Source: Cloeon dipterum (lineage: Eukaryota > Arthropoda > Insecta > Ephemeroptera > Baetidae). From it: a stretch of DNA of 64,000 nucleotides. The stretch is from contig NC_088789.1 in the NCBI RefSeq assembly GCF_949628265.1, forward strand, positions 34,589,883 through 34,653,882. Direction: 5' to 3'. Below, piece after piece: positions 50,801 through 61,774 of the stretch. Below the pieces are notes generated by a model that searched no databases, was not told the DNA's origin, and saw only the letters and a program-made list of their open reading frames with translations. Position 1 is the stretch's first letter. Each line of letters starts with the position of its first letter. A program made the position numbers and the translations under genes.

Positions 50801-51874
50801 AGAAAAAGCGGGTCTGCTAGTCTGGTGCATCGACGCAACGATTCCGTCCGGCGTCGGGTAAAAGTGCTTTTAAATCGGGTTGCCCTGCTCGTTCTTCATC
50901 CCTCTTCAATCACCGGGTCAATCAAAGAGTCTACAAATTGATGATTTCAGTTGATTATCGAACTGACTTCTCCTTCCTTATACAATTTTAGTTACCCTCG
51001 ATAATTCTCTATGCGATTTCTCTTCGTCTCTCCCCTCGACGCTGCTTTTAATTCCGGCCGCTTCAATGTTCCTATTTTTACCTCCTTCTCTCCGAACACA
51101 CAAGTCGCGATAACGCAAAAGCGGCCTTGACACTGAACTCCTTTCTAATCGGCATCCCAAAAAACAAACAAGATTAACCAGCTAAATTTTACACATCGAA
51201 TTAAATCAATAAAAAATAAAGTGGCCTCCTCTCTGATGGTCGCTTTATAGAGTATTCATGATAATAATTATGATCTCACAATTAGCAGAGCCCAATTTAG
51301 TTCGGAAATATTTGTATAATTTCTCAATTTAATAATTCATGTATCTAATAAAAAAAATGTCGCATGGCTCGATTCTCGCCTTATTTTAAATGGTCATTTT
51401 TTAAATGGAGCGATCAACAATTAACACGCTACTGCCACCATTTCAGTAGATAACAAACTTAAAACGTGGTTTTCGCACCTAAAGTGTTCGAATTGCATGA
51501 CGTCACAGTTCTTGCCAAGCAGCAGATAAGATAACTCTCGCAGTTAGTTGCTACGTGAGGGCAGCACCTCTCGCACCCGCTGCTTCCTTCTTGGGGCGGC
51601 CAGCACAGGGTTGGCGCTGATGCAGCGGCTGTTGCACTTCGTTGGCGCCGCCGGACAAAGCCATGCTCGGCAAACTGCAGAAGGTGTAAAGGTTTATTGG
51701 GCCCTTCGACCCTGGAGGGTGCACCTTTTTGAAATGATTCAGGGCTGTGAGTTAGTTAAGCTGCAATTATGCGTTTGTACTTGAAAAATTTTGTGGATTT
51801 TTAAAAGGAAATTGTTATATTTAATTCCATGATTTTAAATTTTACATAATTACAAATTTAGTGAGATTTTTGGG
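47869..51874. other. Upstream region of gene 1 and spacer to duplication unit 2
   Basis: 47,869-50,500 is duplicated upstream of gene 2 and so should hold the shared promoter and 5' UTR. Short stretches of strong conservation include the region around 48,720-48,960 and the GAGAGAGAAAGAGAGAG run near 49,918. 50,500-51,874 is single-copy AT-rich spacer. No further gene could be supported; the 95-codon frame at 48,140 is disrupted in the copy. Confidence 0.5.
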
Positions 51875-53295
51875 TCATTCGACTGTCCAGTTCGCGGCGC
51901 CGGGGACGTTGTTTCGGAGCAGAACTTCCAGAAATAATGCCGGAAAGGTGCTGAGTGCAGGATCGATTTTGAACTAGCATTGCGTATTTTTAAAATTTCA
52001 ACCAGGTCGCAATCGACCTTTCCATTTTTCTAAGCTAGTTTTTGCATACATACATTTGTCTTTCAGCTCAATATGCAATCTCTTTCGGTCTCTTTTAGAT
52101 GGATTTTTTTTAAATTTTGCATGCAAATATGAGCGAAATAGTGGCAAAAAAAAACACTGAATTGGCAACGATAGAGCGCTTGAACTTTTTTAGCATTCAG
52201 AAACTACTGAATCAAGTGCATTCCTTAATCAACTTTTGACTTTTTTCTAGCAGGTCCTCCAGATTAAATGATCCTCTTGTCCATTTTGAGGCAAATGCTG
52301 AAAAAATAAATATGTATTCTAAAAAGGAAATCCAACTTACTCCAGGCATATCCGGCAGAAGCTTCCATTCGAGATTAAGATAAACGATTAAGTGATTAGC
52401 AAAGTCATTTTATTATTATCCACGCGAGTTTACAGACATACAAATTAATTTCCGCGATGATTTCTCTTCCCCGTGCCTTGCATGAAGGTTGAACGCAGGC
52501 GTAGCAGAACCCTGAAAAATCCTACGGAGAGAACTGGATTAAAATTGCAACTTCTAAGATTTATTATCATAAAAAAATAGGATTTGCAGGATCTTCTCCG
52601 TGACGAGGAAAAGCTTTGCGATTTTCTAGTTCTAAGGGCGAAAATCTGAAAATTATGAGTTTCCATATCTATTTAATTAAATGTCCCGATGTTCCCGATC
52701 TAACCACAGAGACATATCTCCCATTCTTAATCAGTCAAGATGAAATGAACAAAACCACTCAAACGTGAAAGGATCAAATATGAATATTCACAGCATATTC
52801 ACACTCATATACATTCTAAAAGTTGTTACGCGAAAAATTAAAAATCAAATCAAATTCTTTAAGATTCTTATTTATTTTTAAACATACCAGTAACAATACA
52901 TTCATATTCCATATACTATAGTCCAAAATATTTACAAACATACAATTTATTTGATACATTAAAACTAAAAATAAGATAATAGCAACTTATCCAATAATCC
53001 AAAGTAAGTTATAAATCTACCAGTAAGTAAACGGGTTGGATTGATTATTCATTTCTTGATACTATTCCAAAGGTACAAAAGTGGATAAATCAATTTTTAC
53101 AATTGAACAAATAGCATGTTTATTACATAGTAAAGTAGGTTTGGGGCCAATATGAATCTTACCCAAAATAATAGCTTTTTAACCAATATTCACTCTCTTT
53201 TCACTATCAAAAAATTGAATATATACCATAAGCTTTTCCGATCATTATTAACCATTAGGTCAGGGTAATTTAGCCTTTAGTCTTTTAAAAATTTC
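51875..53295. other. 3' flank / UTR of caspase-NACHT-ankyrin gene 2
   Basis: Matches 36,565-37,824. No gene seen. The first ~450 bp carries about 235 bp not present in unit 1. Confidence 0.5.
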
Positions 53296-56200
53296 TCAAT
53301 TGATTTTCATTTGCTGTAACACATCGGAACATTCTTCGTCATTCCTAATCTTTTCATTTACTTCGGCACCATACACGAGCAGTATTTGAACAATTTCTCT
53401 CTCTGGATTATTCTTAGCCGCGAGAAATAAAGCAGTCTCTCCATCAGAATTTTCAACATTTATCTCGGCGCCTTTGTTAAGCAGCTTTAGGACCATTTCT
53501 GGAGAAGAATTAAATCTAGCGGCGAAATGCAGTGCAGTACATTTGTTTTTGTTTTGTGCGTTTACGTTGGAACCTTTTACAAGCAAAATTTGGACTATTT
53601 CTGCATTCTTATTCAATGCAGCAGCTCGATGAAGGGCTGTATTTCCATCTTTATCTTTTGAATGAACGTCAGCGCCATTTTCGAGCAGTTTTTTGATCAC
53701 CCCTGCATTTGAATTTTTTTCAGCTGCTAAATGCAGAGCGGTACAATCATCAATGTTTTTCGTGTCTATTTCGGCACCTTTTTCAAGCAATATTTCAACT
53801 ATTTCTGGGTTTGCATTAAACCCAGCAGCTAAGTGAAGGGCTGCGTATCCATCTTTACTTTGTGAGTTAACGTCAGCGCCGTTTTCGAGCAGATTTTGGA
53901 TCACCTCTGTATTTTGGTTTTTTTCGGCGGCCAAATGCAGCGCGGTCCATTTATTATTTTGATGTGCATTTACTATGGCACCATTTTCAAGCAACAATTT
54001 CACAACTTCTGCGTTTTTATTGAATCCAGCAGCTAGGTGAAGGGCTGTACTTCCTCCTTCATTTTGCGTATCAACTTCGGCGCCATTTTCGAGCAGTATT
54101 TGGATTACCTCTGCAGTTGGGTTAAATCTAGCGGCCAAATGCAGTGCTGTAATTCTACCATTGTTTTGTGCGTTTACGTTGGCACCTTTTTCAAGAATAA
54201 TTTTCACTATTTCAGGGTTTGTGGTAACCCGAGCAGCAAGGTGAAGGGGTGTAAATCCATTTTTTTCTTGTAAATGAACATCGGCGCCGTTTTCGAGCAG
54301 CTTTTGGACCATTTCTGAAGATTGGTTATATCTAGCGGCGAAATGCAGGGCGGTCCATTTATCACTGTCTTTTTCGTTTACTTTGGCACCTTTTTGAATT
54401 AAAAGTTTTACTATTTCTGGGTTTTCATTCCAACCAGCAGCTAGTTGAAGAGCTGTATATCCATCTTTACTTTTTGAACGTACATCAGCGCCATTTTCGA
54501 GCAGTTTTTGTACGATTTCTGAAACTGGGTTAAATCTAGCAGCCAGAAGCAGTGCGGTCCAGTTAGCATTTTGTTGTAGGTTTACGTTGGCACCTTTTTC
54601 AAGCAGAATTTTTACTATTTCGGGGTTTGTGTTTAGCTGAGCAGCAAAGTGAAGGGCTGATGATCCATCTTGCTCTTGTGAATTAACGTCAGCACCGTTT
54701 TCGAGCAGCTTTTGGACGATTTCTGAAGCTTGGTTATATCTAGCGGCGAAATGAAGTGGAGTCCATTTATCACTGTTTTGTACATTTACTTTGGCACCTT
54801 GTTCGAGCAACATTTTCACTATTTCAGGGTTATTGTTATACCCAGCAGCTTGGTGAAGGGCTGTCGACCCTTCTTCGTCTTGTAAATTGACGTCAGCGCC
54901 TTTCTCCAGCAGCTTTTGGACCACTTCTATAACTGGATTATTCGCTACGGCGAAATGCAGGGCGGTCCTACCATCATTGTTTTGTGCGTTCACTTTTGCA
55001 TCTTTTTCTAGCAAAACATTGACTATTTCTGGATTTTTATTCAACCCAGCAGCTCGATGAAGGGCTGTATTTCCATCGTTACTCTCTGAATGGACATCGG
55101 CACCGTTTTCAAGAAGTTTTTCGATCACCTCAGCATTTGGGTTATTTTCAGCGGCCAATTGCAGTGCGGTAACTTTATCATTGTTTTGTGCGTTTACATT
55201 TGCACCATTTTCAAGCAAAATCTTGACTATTTTAGGATTTTCATTCAAATAAGCAGCTCGATGAAGGGCTGTACATCCATCTTGACTTTTTGAATGAACA
55301 TCGGTGCCGTTTTCCAGCAGTTTCTGGATCACCGCTGCGTTTGGGTTATTTTCAGCGGCCAAATGGAGTGGAGTCCAATTATCTTTGAGAAGTGCACTAA
55401 CATTTGCACCTTTGTCAAGTAAAATTTTCACTATTTCTGGGTTTTCGTTCCAAGTAGCTGCTCGATGAAGGGCTGTATATCCATCATCACTCTGTGAATT
55501 AACGTCTGCGCCGTTTTCGAGAAGTTTAAGGACGACTTGTGCAGTTGGGTTATATCTAACGGCCAAATGCAATGCGGTCACTTTATCATTGTTTTCTGCA
55601 TTTACCATTGCACCCTTTTCAAGTAAAATGTTCATTATTTCTGGATTTTTATTCAACCCAGCAGCTCGATGGAGGGCTGTAAATCCATCTATACTTTGTG
55701 AATGAACGTTGGCGCCGTTTTCAAGTAGTATTTGGATCACCTCGGCCTTTGGGTTTTTTTCAGCGGCCAAATGTAGTGCGGTCACTTTACAATTGTTTTG
55801 CGCGTTAACTTTTGCACCCTTTTCAAGCAATATTTTCACTATTTCTGGGTTTTCATTCATCCCAGCAGCTAGGTGAAGGGCTGTAGTTCCTTCTTCATTT
55901 TGTGAATCAACTTCTGCGCCGTTTTCGAGCAGTATTTTGATTACCTCAGGATTTTGGTTTTTTTCAGCGGCCAAATGGAGTGCGGTCATTTTATCATTGC
56001 TTTGTGCATCCATTTTAGCACCATTTTGAAGCAGAATTTTCACTATGTCCGGGTTTTTACTACACGCAGCGGCTCGATGAAGGGCTGTATATCCATCTTT
56101 ATCTTTTGAATGAACGTCTGCGCCCATGTCAAGCAGTTTTTGAATCATTTCCGTATTTGGGTTTTTTTCAGCGGCAAAATGCAGTGCTGACCATTGATCA

Positions 56201-59200
56201 TTGTTTTGCGCGTTTACTTTGGCACCATTTTCAATCAAAATTTGTACAATTTCCGGGTTTTTATTAAATCCTGCAGCTTGGTGAAGGGCTGTGTATCCAT
56301 GTTTACTTAATAAATGAATGTCAGCGCCGTTTTCGAGCAGTTTTTTGATGATATCAGTAGCTGGGTTGTCTTTAGCGGCGGAATGAAGTGCGGTCCATTG
56401 ATCATCATTGTCTTGTGCGTTTACGTTGGCACCCATTTCAATCAGAATTTCCACTACTTCTGGGTTTTCATTCATCCCAGCAGCTCGATGAAGGGCTGTA
56501 TATCCATCGTGACTTTGTGAAAGAACGTCGGCGCCGTTTTCGAGCAGTTCTTCGAGCACTTCTGTATTTGGGTTTTTTTGAGCGGCCAAATGAAGTGCGG
56601 TCACATTTTCGATGTTTTGTGTGTCTATTTTTGCACCCGTTTCAAGCAATATTTTCACAATTTCAGGGTTTTCATTCCAAAAAGCAGCCTGATGAAGGGG
56701 CGTAAATCCATCTTTAATTTGTGAACTAACGTCGGCACCGTTTTCAAGCAAATATTTGATCACCTCTGCATTTTGGTTTTTTTCGGTGGCCAATTGTAGT
56801 GCGGTCACTTTCTCATTGTTTTGCGCGTTTACTTTGGCACCTTTATCAATTAAAATTTTTACTGTTTCGGCGTTTGTATTAAAGCAAGCAGCGAGGTGAA
56901 GGGCTGTACTTCCTCTTTGATTTTTTGAATCAACTTCGGCACCGTTTTCAAGCAGTTTTTCGATCACCTCTGCAGTTGGGTTATTTTCTGCGGCCAAATG
57001 TAGTGCGGTCACTTTATCATCGTTTTGTACGTCAACATTGGCACCCTTTTCAAGTAAAATTTCAACTATATCTGCGTTTTTATTAAACCCAGCAGCTAGG
57101 TGAAGGGCTGTGCTTCCTCCTTGATTTTTTGAATCAACTTGGGCGCCATTTTCGAGTAGCTTTTGGAGGATTTCTGCATCTGGGTTATATCTAGCAGCAA
57201 AGTGTAGTGCGGTCCATTTTTCTTTAATTTGTGCGTCTACTTTGGCACCTCTTTTAAGCAACATTTTCACTACTTCAGGGTTTGTATTCCACCCAGCAGC
57301 TAGGTAAAGGGCTGTAGTTCCAGCCTGATTTTTTGTATCAACTTCGGCGCCTTTGTTGAGTAGCTTTTGGGTGATTTTTGCATCTGGATTATATCTAGCA
57401 GCAAAGTGTAGTGCGGTCCAATTTTCATTGTTTTGGTCGTTTACTTCGGCACCTTTTTCAAGTAAAAGTTCCACTATTTCTGGGATTTTATTATGCCCAG
57501 TAGCTATGTGAAGGGCTGTAAATCCATCATGGTCTTTTAAGCTGACGTTTGAGCCTCTATTAAGAAGTTCTTGAACCAAGTCTGATTTGTTGGAACGGGC
57601 GGCATGGTGCAAAATCGATTTTCCATCAGGACTATATTTGTTTAGTGAAACATTAGCGAAAACAAGCTTTTGCACCACTTCCCATTTTTGGCTTGCACCT
57701 GCCAGAAGAAGCGGCGTGTCATTAATTTTGGACTCAGCGTTTTTGTCCGCTTCAGTGTTTTCCATGATCCAAAGAGCCACTTCCTCGCTGCATTTGTCGT
57801 CAGCAATCGCCAGGTGGAGACAGTTTTCTCCATCGTTTGTTGTTTCAGTCGCCAACTTGCTGTTCTTTTCATGCACCATTTTGACCATGTCAAGATGCCG
57901 CAATGCGAAATGCAAAGCGTTTTTACCTCCTTCGTCTTTTAACGAGAGATCTGGTTTGAGCAACTTGAACATTTCTCTCAAATCCTCTCGACAAATTTGG
58001 CTGACTAAGTTCAAAGGTTCAGTTGATTTAGCCCAATCAACAAAAGCCCCTGCGTTGGACGCGTCCTTATCATTCTTCGTAGAAAAGAAAAGGTTAACGA
58101 ACTTCCTGCACTGCATCAATTCATCAAGGAATAAGGGCACTTCTTCATCTGCAGGATTTTTCAAATCTTTTATAAATTTTTGTGCGGTAAGAAATTCTGC
58201 AAACATTTGGTGGGTGAAATGTACCTTTTCATTGAAATATATCACAACTCCAAAAGCGTTGATCTTTTTCAAATCTAACTTTTTTACACTGCCTTGGTCG
58301 ATTTTCATTCCTCTCACATATCGAGAGGCCACCAATTGAATGAGCTTCAATGATTTGTCAATCGTCTCCTCTCCAACATCTTTGCCTCCATTTTCTCTCA
58401 CCAAACTTAATTTTACTCTTTTCCGCACAATTGTGTCAAAGATATCATACAAGTTTCCTTTGCCTTTGGAATCGGCCAACAAGGTGAGATAGAGTGGGTT
58501 TCCCATAATTCCTTTGTTTTTGTATTTTTCCCTCAATTGTTTGATTTCTTGCCGATCCTTTCGGCAAACGGTTTCCAGAAACTCGATTTGCTTTGCTTTA
58601 TTCAGAGGTTCAATATCTACTTTCGTAGAGATTTTTATCCTCTCTTGAATGTGGTGCACTTCGTGAGGCCTGGTCCCAATAAAGTGTGGGACTCGAGCAT
58701 TGTTTAAAGCAAACATAATTTGAATCATTTTTTCTCTGAAATCTGGACACACTTCGTCAAATCCGTCGAGGAAAACAATGAGTTCTCTCTTCTCTATCCA
58801 GTCGGTAATATCGTCCTGGGAATTGCAAGTTGCGTCTGCGAGGAATCTGTTTGCATCCACTTTGAATGGCATATCACGTATGATCTGGTATTTATCTTTC
58901 AGAGGAATTCGCAGTATTTTAAACCCTCCATCATATTTGCTGAGTTGGTGCGCCAGTTCTTTGAGAACGGTCGATTTTCCTGCTCCAGCAACAGAACTAA
59001 ACAACCAAATGATGCTCGGTTCACCTGAATTATTTGCTGAAGACATTGCTTCATAGTGTTTGATGGAATTCGACTTTGTCAAAGGTCCAAAATCGTGTGA
59101 AGATGGTGAATTTTCTAGGGAATTCGCTACCGATATTTTGTTTTTCTCAAACGATTGTATGGCATATTTCAATAATGTTTCAAAATCAATATTTTCCTCG

Positions 59201-61774
59201 ATATAAGATTCCCTTGAATTTTTAAAACGAATCATTCGTGCACGGGAGATTTTGGCCAAATTAATTTTGAAATCGGGTTTGACAAATATTCTTGGCCAAA
59301 TAGGAAATTGGATGAGATACTGCAAAGTGGAATTAAGAAGAACCACGTCTTCTTTTTTGGACTCACGAGTTAGCAGAGGCTCCAGAAGTTCTTGCAGGCT
59401 TTTCTCACCGATGTTTCCAAGTAGTTCAATCAACTTCTCTGATGCATCTAAGTGAGAGAATTTATTTTTGTAAATACCTTAGAGACATATAAAGGTACTT
59501 AAAAATTACCTTCATATTTTAGAATCAATACTAGCCACCCACTGTGGTTTGTAGCAGAGACTTGTAAATCTTTCGTGGGCACATGGATCTAAATAAAAAA
59601 TAATTGTCCAACTATCATCTATCGTGTAAGTTGGAGTAAAACTTACGTCGTCCGTTTGTGGTGCTTCCACGTCCACGTCAACAACGAACATGATTTTTGG
59701 CTTTCCTATCAATTTATTGTTTTTAGGGCCAACCAAAGTGTATAGAATGTCCGTGATCGGACGAGTCTCTTGACCCACACGCACGCAAACCTCTTTCTGT
59801 TCGTTTTCACACACAGGGCCAAATATGCAGGTCATGATGCAGCCCACGTCTGGTTCCAACTCGGAAACTGAAAAACCTGAATTAAACAAATTTTCTCCTT
59901 TTATTTGATACTCACCATTTTCAGTATACAACTTCACTGATTGTTCATTAAGTTTCCACTCTCTAATTTCGAAGTCCAGGTTTTGAAGAACCCTCGTCAT
60001 TTCTTGCACATGTTTACTTCGGACAACGGATAATATGAATCCTCTACGGCCCCTGATATCTTGCTCTTCATCCGATTTCCAAGGGAAATTTGCAGAAAAT
60101 GGTTTTATATTTACTTCGCTTGTGTCCCTCGTCGCATCAGTGTTTGAAGAAGGTATTGCTGTCGTTTTCGTACTGTAAAATAAGTTTGTTTGAAACTGTT
60201 ACATTATGTTTTCTACATTATTTTGATTTGTGGTGAAGTCAAGTTCGATTGTTTTTATCCTTTCTACACATTTATAAAACTCACTTTGAGATTATGAATT
60301 TTCTGTCCTGTGTAAACATTTTGAGCTCTGGTGTCTGCCCCAGAAGAGTGTTTTCCACAAAGTTCGTGGAATTGCGTGACTTTTGATGCATTCGACTCTG
60401 AACAACGGTGAAGAATTTCAACAAGGGCTCATCATCGGCACTGTCCAGACAAAAGCAGATGTTTCTGACAAACCATGAACCATTTTTATTAGTGTTTGCC
60501 ATTGTCGCTGTAAATTTTTTTAAAAATATATTAGTGTCAAGTAAAGAGCAATCGTTGCGGTTTATAAAATTACTTTCTACTGTCGAATAGAACACAACAA
60601 AGTTTTGCATTCCTGGGCGAGTGGTGATTCGGCACGAATTCTTGTTATCATACTTCTCGTATGATTTATTTATGTCGAATTTTGAATCCTCCAACGTACC
60701 CCGACATGGCTGAAAACATGGTGTGAATATTTAGATTATTTATCTCGCAATTTTCTTGGTATTTTGTTAACATTTGTTTGTTTTAAGCTCACCCCAAAAT
60801 TCACGACTTTCAAACAGTTGCCGAATCTCTGTAGCTTCTGCAATGAGTCAAGTACCTCATCTGTAGTGAAACGTTCATAATCATTTGTTTCCCTATATTT
60901 GTGGTCAGTCATTATTGTTCCATTTTCAGTCCCATGAGAGAGAATGAAAAGCACGAAAACTGACGGCACGTCATCTAAATCAAAAGTGATCATAAGTTTA
61001 CATGAAATTTAATTTGAGCGAGGTACCTTGAGTGTTGAAAAGCTGCAAAAGCTTGTCTTGATCGCCAAGAAGTTGGAGTAAAGTCTCTTTGTTTGGTGAC
61101 AAGTTACGGAAATTGCAATTCCGGTTTTCCCCGAAGGAAGTCTTGAGGTTTTCTACGTCACAGGTGTCTCCATTTCGGATAAATTTAGGATCGTTTTTGA
61201 ACTCGTAGTGGATGACCAGGACACAAACACTTGAAAGAGCGATATTATTTTTTAATTAGATCATAGCTCTGGATAATTACTTGTCTGCGTTTTGTCTGGT
61301 GACACGTCCATCTAATTCACATTCAAAAAATCCTAGACTTGCTACCCTCTTAGTTTGATTGTGTGTTTGTTGTTGATTTCCTGAAGCGTTAGACACATCC
61401 AAACGTTTGTATTTCTTTGGAATTTTGATGTTGCACGTTTTGACGTACTGTTGCAGCTCTTGGACGGAGGAAGCAGTGGCAAGAACGAGACATTCTTTGT
61501 ACTCTGCCTCGCTCAGCAAGTGATCGAAATCTTGGTCAGTCTTGGGTTTTTGGTCCAGAAAGGTTCCATCGTGAAGGTCTACCTCCAAAGACTCGCGCCA
61601 TGCTGATTGGAACACACCTCCCCAGAATTCTTGTCCAAGAGTGTTCCAGGCAAGTCCTGGATTCAAATGTCTTGCTTTTGGTCTTGGTTTCAAAAACGTT
61701 GACGGTACAATGAAGTAATTTGTTTTGGTCTTCGTGTCCAAACAGTAAGCGAAATAATTTGTCTCTATTTCCAT
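53296..61774 (-). CDS. Caspase / pseudo-caspase / NACHT / ankyrin giant protein, paralogue 2
   Basis: Exons, phase-consistent: 61281-61774, 61027-61229, 60793-60974, 60574-60709, 60285-60507, 59916-60172, 59647-59867, 59510-59588, 53296-59447, giving ~2,648 aa. Same order of domains as paralogue 1: N-terminal region; caspase with His246 (ILSHG) and Cys295 (PCRG); degenerate caspase-like domain (GKPKIMFVV, then Val-Asp-rich in place of the CRG loop); NACHT with Walker A GAGKST and Walker B VFLDGFDEV; about 45 ankyrin repeats. It differs from paralogue 1 by in-frame loss of the exon corresponding to 47193-47325 together with both flanking introns, fusing two exons, and by about ten fewer ankyrin repeats. 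The first caspase small-subunit exon is almost identical to paralogue 1, while the NACHT N-terminal linker has diverged. All frames are open, so it is likely functional. Confidence 0.9.
53450..57560 (-). repeat. 204-bp higher-order ankyrin repeat array, gene 2
   Basis: Same alternating two-ankyrin (68-aa) unit as gene 1. Unit consensus drifts within the array: runs with AAEKNPNAEV in the second ankyrin dominate 55,100-57,000, and runs with AARYNP dominate 54,100-54,900. This implies local unit-by-unit homogenisation after the gene duplicated. Confidence 0.85.

Noticed and set aside
51548-51784. 78-codon plus-strand frame in the spacer between duplication units
   Set aside because: Single-copy, with no recognisable domain, no splice context and no conserved counterpart.
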